From positions 1,178,001-1,242,000 of the forward strand of contig NZ_CP049256.1 in the NCBI RefSeq assembly GCF_011046485.1: 64,000 nucleotides of DNA, given 5' to 3'. Below are positions 54,444-63,928 of the stretch, in pieces (the stretch's first letter is position 1; each line of letters starts with the position of its first letter). This DNA comes from Microbacterium sp. 4R-513. GTDB lineage: Bacteria; Actinomycetota; Actinomycetes; Actinomycetales; Microbacteriaceae. The notes below the pieces were generated by a model. It did no database searches. It was not told where the DNA came from and saw nothing but the letters and a program-made list of their open reading frames with translations. Position numbers and translations under genes: made by a program.

Positions 54444-56668
54444 GATGCGTCACCCTTCGGCTCAGCGGGGGTCTCGATGTCCGGCCCCTCGTAGGCGGCG
54501 GCGTCGGTGTCTTCGTCGGCCGCTTCTGCCGCGGCATCCGTCTTCCGGCCGCGCCGGCGCAGGATCGTGCGGATCACGCCCAGCAGCACGAAGCCGACGG
54601 CGAGCACTCCCAGGATGACGAGGCCGATGCCCTCCCAGTCGGCGCGCACGTGCACTTCGCGCACCTCGGGCTGGCCGATCTGGACGCCCGTCGGGCTGCG
54701 CAGCTCGAGCGCGATCGTGACGTCGCCGCTGCCGATCTGGGCCTGGACGGGCACCTCGACCCGGGTGTTGCTCTGCGGCTGGGCGACGACCTTGGTGGTC
54801 TCCTGCACCTCGAGCCGCAGATCGTCGGGCGATGCGAGCAGGGTGACGTTGACCGGATAGGGAAGGTCATTGCGGATCCATACCGGGATGACGGCGCCCG
54901 AGGTGATCAGCTGGATCGGGCTCGCCCGCAGGATGCCGACCGAGTCGAGTGTCGCGGTCGTCGTCTCCTGATGGTCCGAGAGGGCGACGCCCCATGCGTC
55001 GGGATCGGCGCGCCACGCTTCACCCAGCAGTTGGAGGATGTCGTTGCGCTCGCGGCCCGTGACCTGCGCGGGGTCGTCGAGCACCGTCGCGAACTGCGTC
55101 AGCTGTCCTTCCGCTGCGACAAGACCGGATGCCGCGGCCACTCGCGCCGCGTCGGGCGCGATGTCGATCACCTCGACGGGAGTCGCGGGGGTGTTGGCCA
55201 GCGCGCCCAGCGAGTACGGCACGGCGGTCGGAGCCTGGAGTGCGGCGGAGATGGCTGTCCGAAGCGCGACCCGTGAGCGGTCCTCGCCCCGGTCGACCGT
55301 CACGAGGAGCGGCGCACCGTCGGTCTCGGCGAGGGCGAACGAGAGGAACGCCGTTGCGGCTGCGAGGTGCGCGTTGCGCAGGGCGCCGTCGTCGAGGACG
55401 GATGCCTCCCGGAGCTCCTCAGAGACGGCTTGGTCGTAGACGAGGACCGCCGCCGTGTCCGCGTCGCCGCGCGCGGGGACCGTGGCACCGTCCGCGCCGG
55501 CGACAGTCGTCGTGGACGGGATGAGAGTGAGCGCCTGCTGATCCTCGACCGTGAGCCCGCCGAGCGCCGACACGACGTCCGCGCCGGCCGTACCGGTCTC
55601 GGGCCAGAAGACCCCTGCGCGCGAATCGCCGATGCTGAGGAGGCTGGGCAGATCGGGGTACGCGGGAGCCGTCGGGTCGCCCGACGGCGTCGGGGTCGGC
55701 GTGGGTGACGGGGACTCGTTCGGCACGGGCGCGAAGTCGGCAGGCGTCATGGCGTACTGCAGCGACGTCGGCTGGAGGGGCGGCACGATCTTCGCCTGCA
55801 CCTGGGACGCGACATCGGCATCGCCGTACTGCAGCGCGAAGCGGGTGTTGCTCAACGTCTCGAGGCGCGTGAGCCACGCGAGGGCGCTCTCGGGCGCCGA
55901 CGTGCCGAGCACCCGGATGGCCGCGAGCAGCGCGGGGTCGACCGCGAGGATGGCCTCGGTGCCGTCGACCGCATCGAGCTGGGCCGTGAGCGAGCCCTGG
56001 GGCGAGGTCAGCTGCTCCAGCTCGGCTGCCGTCAGGAGACCCTCCTGGGTCGCGGGCCCCGTGATCGGCACGACCACGCCCACGCCGACCTCGCGCCCGG
56101 GCGCCGATGGCACCACGACGACGCTCGGGGAGGTGTAGCTGCCGGTCGGCGTCGAAAGCGTCGCGACGACGGGATAGGCGCCCGGCGCGAGGTTCGCGAT
56201 CGCGGGAGCGGCGGCATCCACTGTGACGCCTTGCGTCTCGCCGGTCCCCGGAGCGACCGCGGGGAATGTCGTCGCAGCGACAGGAGTGACCGGCACCTCG
56301 GTCCCGTCGCCGTCCAGCCAGTCGTCGAGGTCGGCGCGACTCGAGAACGGCGTCGATCCGACGGCGAGCGAGACCGTGCCGCCCGCCGTGGTAGCCGCGC
56401 TGTCGTTCGTCATCGTGACCGACACGTTGATCGGCTGCCCCGGCTGGATGAGGCCGTTCGAGATGGGCGACAGCGTGAAGACCGCCTCGCCGGGCTCGGG
56501 CGTCGGCGTGGGAGAAGGTGTCGCACCCCAGACGCCGACGGATGCCGCAGCACTCGCCGCGGGCCCGGCGACGGGGGCGAAGAGCAGCGTGGTGATCCCC
56601 ACGAGCGCGCACAGCCGAGCGCGCACTCGCCGCGCGGACGGCACGGCAGGCGGTGGGGACTCAATCAT
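54440..56668 (-). CDS. DUF6049 membrane-anchored extracellular protein
   Basis: 742 aa from the ATG at 56668 (AGGAG 12 bases upstream); the open frame continues upstream over the opposite promoter. Signal peptide (about residues 12-40), an extracellular region of about 630 residues with Thr/Pro linkers and Ig-like blocks, then a C-terminal transmembrane helix (about 680-705) and an acidic cytoplasmic tail. DUF6049 lies next to murJ in most actinobacteria (Rv3909 in M. tuberculosis) and its function is unknown; coupling with murJ suggests a role in peptidoglycan export. Confidence 0.87.
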   Translation of the reverse strand: MIESPPPAVPSARRVRARLCALVGITTLLFAPVAGPAASAAASVGVWGATPSPTPTPEPGEAVFTLSPISNGLIQPGQPINVSVTMTNDSAATTAGGTVSLAVGSTPFSSRADLDDWLDGDGTEVPVTPVAATTFPAVAPGTGETQGVTVDAAAPAIANLAPGAYPVVATLSTPTGSYTSPSVVVVPSAPGREVGVGVVVPITGPATQEGLLTAAELEQLTSPQGSLTAQLDAVDGTEAILAVDPALLAAIRVLGTSAPESALAWLTRLETLSNTRFALQYGDADVASQVQAKIVPPLQPTSLQYAMTPADFAPVPNESPSPTPTPTPSGDPTAPAYPDLPSLLSIGDSRAGVFWPETGTAGADVVSALGGLTVEDQQALTLIPSTTTVAGADGATVPARGDADTAAVLVYDQAVSEELREASVLDDGALRNAHLAAATAFLSFALAETDGAPLLVTVDRGEDRSRVALRTAISAALQAPTAVPYSLGALANTPATPVEVIDIAPDAARVAAASGLVAAEGQLTQFATVLDDPAQVTGRERNDILQLLGEAWRADPDAWGVALSDHQETTTATLDSVGILRASPIQLITSGAVIPVWIRNDLPYPVNVTLLASPDDLRLEVQETTKVVAQPQSNTRVEVPVQAQIGSGDVTIALELRSPTGVQIGQPEVREVHVRADWEGIGLVILGVLAVGFVLLGVIRTILRRRGRKTDAAAEAADEDTDAAAYEGPDIETPAEPKGDAS

Positions 56669-56714
56669 GCTGGGGTTCGCTCCTGTGCGATTCCGGACCG
56701 CACGATCGACTGCG

Positions 56715-56720
56715 ATTCTA
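56715..56720 (-). promoter_or_regulatory. -10 element of the DUF6049-murJ operon
   Basis: TAGAAT on the minus strand, 46 bases before the ATG, giving a leader of about 40 nt that contains the ribosome site. Confidence 0.5.
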
Positions 56721-56804
56721 CGTGCGGTGCCTCCAAGGCCCCCGAGCGGTGCCCGCGGTTCGCCGGGACGGATGCCTCGCCCCGCGCCCCGCCGGTCATC
56801 GGGG

Positions 56805-56810
56805 TTGAAT
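56805..56810 (+). promoter_or_regulatory. -10 element, leaderless
   Basis: TTGAAT, 6 bases before the ATG at 56817; a TTNNNT variant of the common hexamer. Confidence 0.45.
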
Positions 56811-56816
56811 GGGCTC

Positions 56817-58349
56817 ATGCCGTCGCTTCCCCTGCCGCAGCCCGACCCGCGGCTGTGCGCCGCCCTCGCCGAAGACCTCCGGGCGGCCCGGTTCCACGGC
56901 GAGGATGTGCGCGCCGCCTGGGGCGAGATCGCCGACGACGCGATCGCACGCGGCCTCCGTCGGCCGGCCGAGCGGGCGCTGGCGGGACGCACCGACCCGC
57001 TCGCCGTCCTCGCAAGGCTCCTCATGCTCGGGATGCCGCAGCCCGCCGCGCTCGTCGACGAGGCGCTGCCGCGCACGACCGGCGCAGGGCTCGTGGCGCT
57101 GAACCTCGCGGCGGCGGTGGAGGAAGGCATCCGTCCCCTCGCCGTCGTGCGACCTCAGCCGTTCGCCGACGAGTCGGGCGACGGTGGCTGGTGGGTCGCG
57201 AGCGACCTCGACGAGGCCGTGCTCGGCGGGCCCCTTCCCGAGGATCACGTACTCGGCGTCGGCGGTGCTTCGATGACGCTCGCCGGGCTGCAGTTGCCGA
57301 CCCCCGCGCGCCGGGGGCTCGACATCGGGACGGGATGCGGCATCCAGGCGCTGCGCGCACGGAGGAACGTCGGCGAGGTCGTGGCGACCGACACGTCGGA
57401 GCGCGCACTGGCCTTCACGCGCCTCAACGCGATGCTGAATGTCGTCGACGGCATAGAGCCGCGTTCGGGGAGCCTGTTCGAGCCCGTGCGCGGCGAGCGG
57501 TTCGATCGGATCGCCTCGAATCCGCCGTTCGTCATCACCCCCCGCGCGGCCGGAGTGCCCGCATACGAATATCGCGACGGCGGCATGGCCGGCGACGACC
57601 TCGTCGCGCACTTCGTCCGGACCGTCGGCGAGCACCTCCTCCCCGGCGGAGTCGCGCAGCTGCTCGGCAACTGGGAGACGCGGGACGGCGCTGCCGGACT
57701 CGATCGCGTGCGGGACTGGGTCGACGCCTCGCCGGTGCCGCTCGACGCGTGGGTCGTGGAGCGCGAGGTGCTGGACCCCCTGTCCTATGCCGAGCTCTGG
57801 ATCCGCGACGGGGGCACGGTGCCCGGAAGGCCGGAGTTCGCCGGCCTCATCGACGCGTGGCTCGAGGACTTCGCGGAGCGGGGCGTCGAGCATGTCGGGT
57901 TCGGCTACATCCTGCTGCGCCGGCCCGAGGCCGGGTCGCCGACGCTCGCGCGGTACGAACGGATCGGGCAGTCGCTCGGCGGTGCACCGCTGGGCCCGCA
58001 CCTCGCGGCGGCGCTCGCCGCGCATGACCGGCTGGCCGGGCTCGACGACGCCGAGCTCGAGGCATCCGTCCTTCTCGTGGCCCCCGACGTGAGCGAGGCG
58101 CGCCACCACCTGCCGGGGGCCGAGGCTCCGAGCGTCATCGAGCTCCGGCAGGGCGGTGGTTTCGGCCGCACGATCGAGGTCGACCCGGCGCTCGCCGCGC
58201 TCGTCGGAGCCTGCGACGGCGATCTCGCGGTGGGTCCTCTGGTCGGCGCGATCGCCGAGCTGCTCGAGGTCGATGCGACTGCTCTGCGTGAGGATCTTCT
58301 GCCGCGGATCCGCGAACTCGTCTTCACGGGATTCCTGACCTTCGCCTGA
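56817..58349 (+). CDS. Class I SAM-dependent methyltransferase (HemK-like) with N-terminal helical domain
   Basis: 510 aa. An N-terminal helical region (about residues 1-150) precedes a Rossmann methyltransferase (about 155-340): LDIGTGCGIQAL as motif I, a DTSERAL acidic turn, and SNPPFVI as motif IV (NPPF, near residue 236). NPPY/F enzymes methylate amide or exocyclic nitrogens, for example Gln in release factors or bases in RNA/DNA. The C-terminal about 150 residues look like a winged-helix-rich domain. The substrate is unknown. Replaces the NUDIX gene often seen here. Confidence 0.83.
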   Translation: MPSLPLPQPDPRLCAALAEDLRAARFHGEDVRAAWGEIADDAIARGLRRPAERALAGRTDPLAVLARLLMLGMPQPAALVDEALPRTTGAGLVALNLAAAVEEGIRPLAVVRPQPFADESGDGGWWVASDLDEAVLGGPLPEDHVLGVGGASMTLAGLQLPTPARRGLDIGTGCGIQALRARRNVGEVVATDTSERALAFTRLNAMLNVVDGIEPRSGSLFEPVRGERFDRIASNPPFVITPRAAGVPAYEYRDGGMAGDDLVAHFVRTVGEHLLPGGVAQLLGNWETRDGAAGLDRVRDWVDASPVPLDAWVVEREVLDPLSYAELWIRDGGTVPGRPEFAGLIDAWLEDFAERGVEHVGFGYILLRRPEAGSPTLARYERIGQSLGGAPLGPHLAAALAAHDRLAGLDDAELEASVLLVAPDVSEARHHLPGAEAPSVIELRQGGGFGRTIEVDPALAALVGACDGDLAVGPLVGAIAELLEVDATALREDLLPRIRELVFTGFLTFA

Positions 58350-58397
58350 CACCCGCTCCCGCCCACCCGCTCGGCAGGGCACGGACGCGGCTCTCGG

Positions 58398-58403
58398 TAG
58401 GCT
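58398..58403 (+). promoter_or_regulatory. -10 element of leaderless pcnA promoter
   Basis: TAGGCT, exactly 6 bases before the ATG at 58410. Confidence 0.6.
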
Positions 58404-58409
58404 CGAACC

Positions 58410-59837
58410 ATGCTCAACATGGCCGAGGGCGTGCAACGCCTCGGCGCGCTCGCCGAGTCGCGCGCGGTCGCGACCCTCGCTCGCGCGTTCGCCGATGCGG
58501 GGCGCGAGCTCGCCATCGTCGGCGGCCCGGTCCGCGACGCGCTGCTGGGCCGCGAGACGCACGACCTGGATTTCACGACGGATGCCCGGCCCGACGAGAT
58601 ACTGCGGATCGTCACGCCGATCAGCTCGGCCCAGTGGGATGTCGGCCGCGACTTCGGGACGATCGGCGCCCGGATCGCCGGCGAGCAGGTCGAGGTCACG
58701 ACGTATCGCGCCGACAGCTACGACGGCGTCACGCGCAAGCCGACCGTCGAGTTCGGCGACACGCTCGAGGGCGATCTCGTCCGGCGCGACTTCACGGTCA
58801 ACTCCATGGCGCTCCGCGTCCCGAGCCGCGTGCTCGTCGACCCGACCGGCGGCGTGGAGGACCTGCTCGCGCAGCGCCTGCGCACCCCGGCCGACCCCGC
58901 GGTGAGCTTCGGCGACGACCCGCTCCGCATGCTCCGAGCAGCGCGCTTCTCGTCGCAGCTCCGCTTCGACGTCGATCCGGCCACCGAGGCGGCGATCGGC
59001 GAGCTGCGCGAGACGATCTCGATCGTGAGCCCCGAGCGCATCCAGAGCGAGCTCGTCCGGCTGCTGCAGACCGACGATCCTGTGCGCGGCATCCGTCTCC
59101 TCGTCGACACGGGGCTCATGGAGGAGTTCCTGCCCGAGATCCCCGCCCTTCGCCTCGAGGTCGATGAGCATCACCACCACAAGGACGTCTACGAGCACTC
59201 GCTCACGGTGCTCCGGCAGGCGATCGAGCTCGAGAAGGAGCGGAATCCGGATGCCTCGCCCGACGTGCCGCTCCGGCTCGCCGCCCTGCTGCACGACATC
59301 GGCAAGCCGTCGACCCGACGGCTGGAGCCGGGTGGCGGTGTGACGTTCCACCACCACGACGTGCGCGGAGCGCGGATGGCGAAGAAGCGCCTGCAGGCTC
59401 TGCGCTTCGACTCGGACACGATGAACGTCGTCTCGCGGCTCATCGAGCTGCACCTGCGCTTCTTCGGCTACGCCGAGGGCGCCTGGACGGACTCCGCGGT
59501 GCGACGGTACGTGCGGGATGCCGGAGCGGAGCTCGAACGCCTGCACATCCTCACGCGCGCCGACGTGACGACGCGCAACAAGCGCAAGGCTGCACGGCTC
59601 GCCGGCGCCTACGACGACATCGAGGAGCGCATCCACGAGCTCGCGGCTCAGGAGGAGCTCGACGCGATGCGGCCCGAGCTCGACGGCAACCGCATCCAGG
59701 AGGTGCTCGGCATCGGCCCCGGGCGCGAGGTCGGCGAGGCGTACCGCTTCCTGCTCGACATTCGGCTCGACGAGGGCCTGATCGGCCCCGAAGAGGCCGA
59801 GCGCCGCCTCACCGAGTGGTGGGCCGGTCGCGACTAG
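58410..59837 (+). CDS. pcnA: CCA-adding tRNA nucleotidyltransferase
   Basis: 475 aa. Pol-beta-like head with GGPVRDALLGRETHDLDFTTDA (flexible loop and the D-x-D metal site, about residues 36-57), the RRDFTVN and RFSSQLRF neck motifs, and a C-terminal HD domain (LLHDIGKP, about 292-299). It adds or repairs the tRNA 3' CCA; needed here because tRNA-Leu and tRNA-Ile lack encoded CCA. The HD domain is typical of actinobacterial members. It converges on the azoreductase gene with no gap. Confidence 0.93.
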   Translation: MLNMAEGVQRLGALAESRAVATLARAFADAGRELAIVGGPVRDALLGRETHDLDFTTDARPDEILRIVTPISSAQWDVGRDFGTIGARIAGEQVEVTTYRADSYDGVTRKPTVEFGDTLEGDLVRRDFTVNSMALRVPSRVLVDPTGGVEDLLAQRLRTPADPAVSFGDDPLRMLRAARFSSQLRFDVDPATEAAIGELRETISIVSPERIQSELVRLLQTDDPVRGIRLLVDTGLMEEFLPEIPALRLEVDEHHHHKDVYEHSLTVLRQAIELEKERNPDASPDVPLRLAALLHDIGKPSTRRLEPGGGVTFHHHDVRGARMAKKRLQALRFDSDTMNVVSRLIELHLRFFGYAEGAWTDSAVRRYVRDAGAELERLHILTRADVTTRNKRKAARLAGAYDDIEERIHELAAQEELDAMRPELDGNRIQEVLGIGPGREVGEAYRFLLDIRLDEGLIGPEEAERRLTEWWAGRD

Positions 59838-60491
59838 TCAGGCCACGTCGCGACGGAGCGCGGCGATCTCCTGGCCGTACGCGGTGGCCTGGCTCTCGGC
59901 CTCGCGCTTGAGCTCGGCCGCGTGGTCGGCGAAGGCGTCGAGCGCCGGGTTCACGCCGACGAGCGTGAACGGACGCTGCACGACGCGGAGGTCGAGGCCC
60001 CACACGTCCTCGAGGACGCGGCGCAGCCACGCGGTGGAGTGGTCCCAGCCCTCCTTGGGCGTGCCGGGAGCGTAATTGCCGCCGAGCACCGTCACGAGGG
60101 TCGCGGGCTTGCCGCGGAGTGCCGTGCCCTGCGGGTCGATCCGCGGGTCGGTGTACGCGAGGTCGAACCACGTCTTGAAGTGCTGCGAGACGCCGTAGTT
60201 GTACAGCGGCACCGCGAAGAGGAGGGCCTCGGCATCCACCACCTCATCGGCGAGGGTCGTCGCGAGCGCGAGAGCTTCGCGCTGCCGGTCGGTGTGCTGC
60301 TCGGCGCCGACGAAGCGCGACGTCACGACGTCGGCCCACGCCGTGGCGGGTACGGACTCGAGCGCGAGGTCGCGGCGGACGACGCCCGAATCGGGATGCG
60401 CGGCGGCCCACTCGGCCTCGACGAGGTCGGCGAGCGAGCGGCTGGCGGACGAAGCGGGCAGGATGCTGGCATCCAGGCGGAACAGGGACAT
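59838..60491 (-). CDS. azoR: FMN-dependent NADH-azoreductase
   Basis: 217 aa from the ATG at 60491; the open frame extends 77 codons through the operator and into the divergent gene, so it was trimmed. Flavodoxin-like fold with RLDASILPASSASRSLAD at the phosphate loop, FAVPLYNYGVSQHFKTWFDL (about residues 98-117) and a VLGGNYAPG loop. AzoR enzymes reduce azo and quinone compounds in two-electron steps. Divergent from an HxlR regulator that probably controls it in response to electrophiles. Confidence 0.88.
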   Translation of the reverse strand: MSLFRLDASILPASSASRSLADLVEAEWAAAHPDSGVVRRDLALESVPATAWADVVTSRFVGAEQHTDRQREALALATTLADEVVDAEALLFAVPLYNYGVSQHFKTWFDLAYTDPRIDPQGTALRGKPATLVTVLGGNYAPGTPKEGWDHSTAWLRRVLEDVWGLDLRVVQRPFTLVGVNPALDAFADHAAELKREAESQATAYGQEIAALRRDVA

Positions 60492-60519
60492 GACGACTCC
60501 GATCGGCAAATGATAGCGA

Positions 60520-60534
60520 CTATGAAAAACATAG
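60520..60534. promoter_or_regulatory. Operator in the azoR-HxlR gap
   Basis: CTATGAAAAACATAG, a perfect 5-bp inverted repeat around A5, centred in the 79-base divergent gap. HxlR and MarR-like dimers bind such AT-rich palindromes; regulation of both genes is inferred. Confidence 0.6.
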
Positions 60535-60558
60535 CGGCTAGCGCGACTGTAGCACGGA

Positions 60559-60564
60559 TAGCAT
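60559..60564 (+). promoter_or_regulatory. -10 element of leaderless HxlR gene
   Basis: TAGCAT, exactly 6 bases before the ATG at 60571. Confidence 0.55.
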
Positions 60565-60570
60565 GAAGGC

Positions 60571-60909
60571 ATGCCCGAGGAGGAGATGGAGCACGGCGCC
60601 TGCGACGCGGCCGTCACGCTCGCCTTCACGGTGCTCGGCAAGCGCTGGAACGGCATGATCCTGTCGTCGCTCGGCGCGGGCGCGACGACCTTCGTGGGGC
60701 TGCGCCGCGCCGTCACGGGCATCAGCGACGCCGTACTCTCGGATCGCCTCGCCGAGCTGTCCGAGGCCGGCCTCGTCGTTCGCGCCGTCGACCCCGGCCC
60801 ACCCGTCGCCGTCGCCTATTCGCTCACCGACAGCGGCGAGCGGCTCCTGCCGATCCTCGACGATCTGGGTCGCTGGGCTTCGAGCAACCTGGCCGTCCGC
60901 GCCCGCTGA
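60571..60909 (+). CDS. HxlR-family transcriptional regulator
   Basis: 112 aa, a single winged-helix domain. Family marks: a Cys near the N-terminus (GACDAA, Cys11), LGKRWNGMILSSL (about residues 22-34), FVGLRRAVTGISDAVLSDRLAELSEAGLV as recognition helices, and YSLTDSGERLLPILDDLGRWA. In HypR/YodB-type members the N-terminal Cys senses electrophiles; this Cys is present here. The likely target is the divergent azoreductase. Confidence 0.9.
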   Translation: MPEEEMEHGACDAAVTLAFTVLGKRWNGMILSSLGAGATTFVGLRRAVTGISDAVLSDRLAELSEAGLVVRAVDPGPPVAVAYSLTDSGERLLPILDDLGRWASSNLAVRAR

Positions 60910-61111
60910 GCCCATCGACTCGACGCGGCGGCGGAGGTGACGCGAACAGCCTCTAAGAGGCCGCGACGCGGCATCCAGTGCCACTCTCGGAGGGTTTCAG
61001 TCTCGTTACGAATCGTTCACTGGATTGCCCTTTGGCGGGTGCGGGGTGAGGATATCCCGAGGGCCGCGCCACTTGGACGCGGCCGACCCGTTCACAGCAG
61101 AGGTAGCACTT

Positions 61112-62753
61112 ATGTCCTTGCACCACAGCGCGCGCGGCCGTCTCGGTCTTGCGATCGGGGCCTTCGGGGCCTCGGCTCTTCTCCTCGCCGGCTGCGCCGG
61201 CGGCGGCGGGGGGCTCCTCGACCGGCGGAGCGGACGCCTCGGGCGAGCCGCTCATCGTCGGCACCACCGACAAGATCACGTCGATCGACCCGGCGGGCTC
61301 GTACGACAACGGCTCGTTCGCGGTGATGAACCAGATCTACCCCTTCCTCTTCAACAGCCAGTACGGCACGGCCGACGTCACTCCCGACATCGCCGAGTCC
61401 GGTGAGTTCACGTCGCCCACCGAGTTCACCGTCAAGCTCAAGGACGGCCTCAAGTTCGCCAACGGCCACGAGCTGACCTCGTCGGACGTCAAGTTCACGT
61501 TCGACCGCCAGGTGAAGATCGCCGACCCGAACGGCCCCTCGTCGCTGCTCGGCAACCTCGAGAGCGTCGAGGCGCCCGACGACACGACGGTCGTCTTCAC
61601 CCTCAAGAACGGCAACGACCAGACCTGGGAGCAGATCCTCTCGAGCCCCGCCGGTCCGATCGTCGACGAGGAGGTCTTCTCGGCCGACGCCGTGACCCCC
61701 GACGACGACATCGTCGACGGCAAGGCCTTCGCCGGCCAGTACGTCATCGACTCGTACAAGGTCAACGAGCTCATCTCGTACAAGCCCTACGCCGACTACG
61801 AGGGTGCGCTCCCCGCGCCGGAGAACGGCGGCATCTCGGTCAAGTACTACGCCGACCCGTCGAACCTCAAGCTCGACATCGCCAACGGCGACATCGACGT
61901 GGCCTACCGCAGCCTGTCGGCGACCGACATCGACGACCTGTCGAAGAACGACAAGGTCAAGATCGTTGACGGCCCCGGTGGCGAGACCCGCTACATCGTC
62001 TTCAACTTCAACACGATGCCGTACGGTGCGACGACGGCCGAGGCCGACCCGGCCAAGGCGCTCGCCGTCCGCCAGGCCGCGGCGAACCTCGTCGACCGCG
62101 CCGAGCTCTCGAACGACGTGTACAAGGGCACCTACACCCCGCTCTACTCGTTCGTCCCGCAGGGCCTGACCGGCGCCACCGAGCCCCTCAAGGAGCTCTA
62201 CGGCGACGGCGACGGCGGACCCGACGTCGACAAGGCGAAGGCCACACTCGAGCAGGCCGGTGTCACGACCCCCGTGCAGCTGAACCTGCAGTACAACGGC
62301 GATCACTACGGCCCCTCGTCGGGCGACGAGTACGCCGCGGTCAAGACGCAGCTCGAGGAGGGCGGCCTGTTCACCGTCAACCTGCAGCAGACCGAGTGGG
62401 TGCAGTACGCCAAGGACCGCACCGCCGACGTGTACCCCGCGTACCAGCTGGGCTGGTTCCCGGACTACTCCGACGCCGACAACTACCTGACGCCCTTCTT
62501 CTCGAAGGAGAACTTCCTGGTCAACCACTACGACAACCCGGAGGTCCAGGAGCTCATCACGACGCAGGCGACCGAGACCGACGCCGGCAAGCGCGAAGAG
62601 GAGATCGGCAAGATCCAGTCGCTGGTCGCGAACGACCTGTCGACGCTGCCGCTGCTCCAGGGCACGCAGATCGCGGTCGTGGGCTCCGACGTCGACGGAG
62701 CGACGCTCGACGGTTCGTTCAAGTTCCGCTACGCACCGTTGAACAAGCAGTAA
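61112..62753 (+). CDS. Family 5 (peptide/nickel-type) ABC substrate-binding lipoprotein, frameshift in the signal peptide region
   Basis: The ATG at 61112 (AGAGG 9 bases upstream) opens a lipoprotein signal: basic N-terminus, hydrophobic helix and lipobox LLAGC with the modified Cys near residue 28. Removing one G from the run at 61208-61213 joins this to the main frame, giving about 546 aa: GEPLIVGTTDKITSIDPAGSYD, then the SBP_bac_5 fold to YAPLNKQ. Such proteins capture oligopeptides for a Dpp/Opp importer; two permease genes follow. The long frame alone has no signal peptide. Confidence 0.87.
61208..61213 (+). other. G6 homopolymer at the lipoprotein frameshift
   Basis: Five G restore GGGGGSSTGGADASGE after the lipobox Cys; six G lead into an unrelated frame. 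Same pattern as at 11378-11383 and 14673-14678. Confidence 0.8.
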
Positions 62754-62761
62754 CACCTCAG

Positions 62762-62830
62762 CACGGGCCGGCAGGTCGGGCGCCGGGGCGGATGACGCAT
62801 CCGCCCCGGGCTCGGCGGCCGGCCCGTGCC
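62762..62830 (+). promoter_or_regulatory. Intercistronic stem-loop between binding protein and permease
   Basis: Outer arms GCACGGGCCGG and CCGGCCCGTGC enclose an inner CCGGGGCGGATG/CATCCGCCCCGG hairpin (62783-62809). There is no T-run. In transporter operons such structures stabilise the binding-protein mRNA or partly terminate, so that the binding protein is made in excess. Confidence 0.65.
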
Positions 62831-62851
62831 ACAACCCCCTAAGGCTTACGC

Positions 62852-63928
62852 ATGGTTCTCGCCGCCGAAGAAGCGGTCACCGCAGACCCGCTCGTCTCCG
62901 CGAAAGGCAGCGGGCTCTGGCGTTACATCCTGATCCGCTTCTTCCTCATCTTCCCCACGGTCATCATCCTGGTGACCGTCGTCTTCTTCCTCACCCGCAT
63001 CACGGGCGACCCGATCACGGCGGCTCTCGGCGGCCGGCTGCCTCCCGATCAGCTCGCCGAGCGGGTCCACGAGGCCGGGTACGACCGGCCGCTCTTCATC
63101 CAGTACTTCGAGTACATCCTGGGCGTCTTCCGAGGCGACTTCGGAACGACGATCACCGACAACCAGCCGGTCAGCCAGATCCTCCTGCAGTTCGGATCGG
63201 CGACGCTCGAGCTCGCGATCTACGCGCTGATCGTGGCATTCATCGTCGGCATCCCGTTCGGCCTCCTCGCCGCTCGCCTGCGCGACCGCTGGCCCGACGC
63301 CTTCCTCCGCATCGGAGCGATCCTCGTCTACGCGACCCCGGTCTTCTTCGTCGCGATCCTGCTGAAGCTCGTCTTCGCGGCGTGGCTCGACTGGCTGCCC
63401 GTCGCGGGAAGAGCCTCGACCCGCACCGAGCTGCTGCTGCAGACGGTGCCGAACCCGACCGGCATCTATCTCATCGACGCCATCCGGCTGGGCAGCGCCG
63501 ACGCCGTCGGCGACGTCCTGATCCACGCCATCCTGCCGGGCCTCACGCTCGGACTCCTCACCGCCGGGGTCTTCCTGCGCCTCGTGCGCACGAACGTCAT
63601 CGGCACGCTGGGAGCCCAGTACGTCACCGCGGCCCGCTCGCGCGGCGTCGGCGAGTACCGCCTCCTCACGAAGCACGCGTACCGTCCCGCGCTCATTCCG
63701 ATCGTCACGGTCATCGGCCTGCAGATCGGGCTCCTGCTCGCGGGCGCGGTCCTCACCGAGACGTCTTTCGAGTGGAAGGGGATCGGCTTCCACCTGGCGC
63801 AGTACATCCTGGCTCGCGACTTCGTCGCGGTGCAGGGCATCGTCATCATGATCGCCGTCATCATCGCCGTCACGAACTTCATCGTCGACATCGTCGCCGT
63901 GCTCATCGACCCGAGGGTGAGGTACTGA
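62852..63928 (+). CDS. ABC transporter permease, DppB/OppB type
   Basis: 358 aa. A first helix after about 25 residues (YILIRFFLIFPTVIILVTVVFFL), an extracytoplasmic domain, then five helices. The cytoplasmic EAA-type loop is seen as YVTAARSRGVGEYRLLTKHAYRPALIP (about residues 258-284). It forms the channel with the second permease, whose ATG overlaps this stop. Together with the upstream lipoprotein this is an oligopeptide-type importer; the ATPase genes must lie beyond the window. Confidence 0.93.
   Translation: MVLAAEEAVTADPLVSAKGSGLWRYILIRFFLIFPTVIILVTVVFFLTRITGDPITAALGGRLPPDQLAERVHEAGYDRPLFIQYFEYILGVFRGDFGTTITDNQPVSQILLQFGSATLELAIYALIVAFIVGIPFGLLAARLRDRWPDAFLRIGAILVYATPVFFVAILLKLVFAAWLDWLPVAGRASTRTELLLQTVPNPTGIYLIDAIRLGSADAVGDVLIHAILPGLTLGLLTAGVFLRLVRTNVIGTLGAQYVTAARSRGVGEYRLLTKHAYRPALIPIVTVIGLQIGLLLAGAVLTETSFEWKGIGFHLAQYILARDFVAVQGIVIMIAVIIAVTNFIVDIVAVLIDPRVRY

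Noticed and set aside
56796..59636. Minus-strand open frame of 946 codons
   Set aside because: Shadow of the methyltransferase and pcnA genes, spanning two real plus-strand genes and a promoter.
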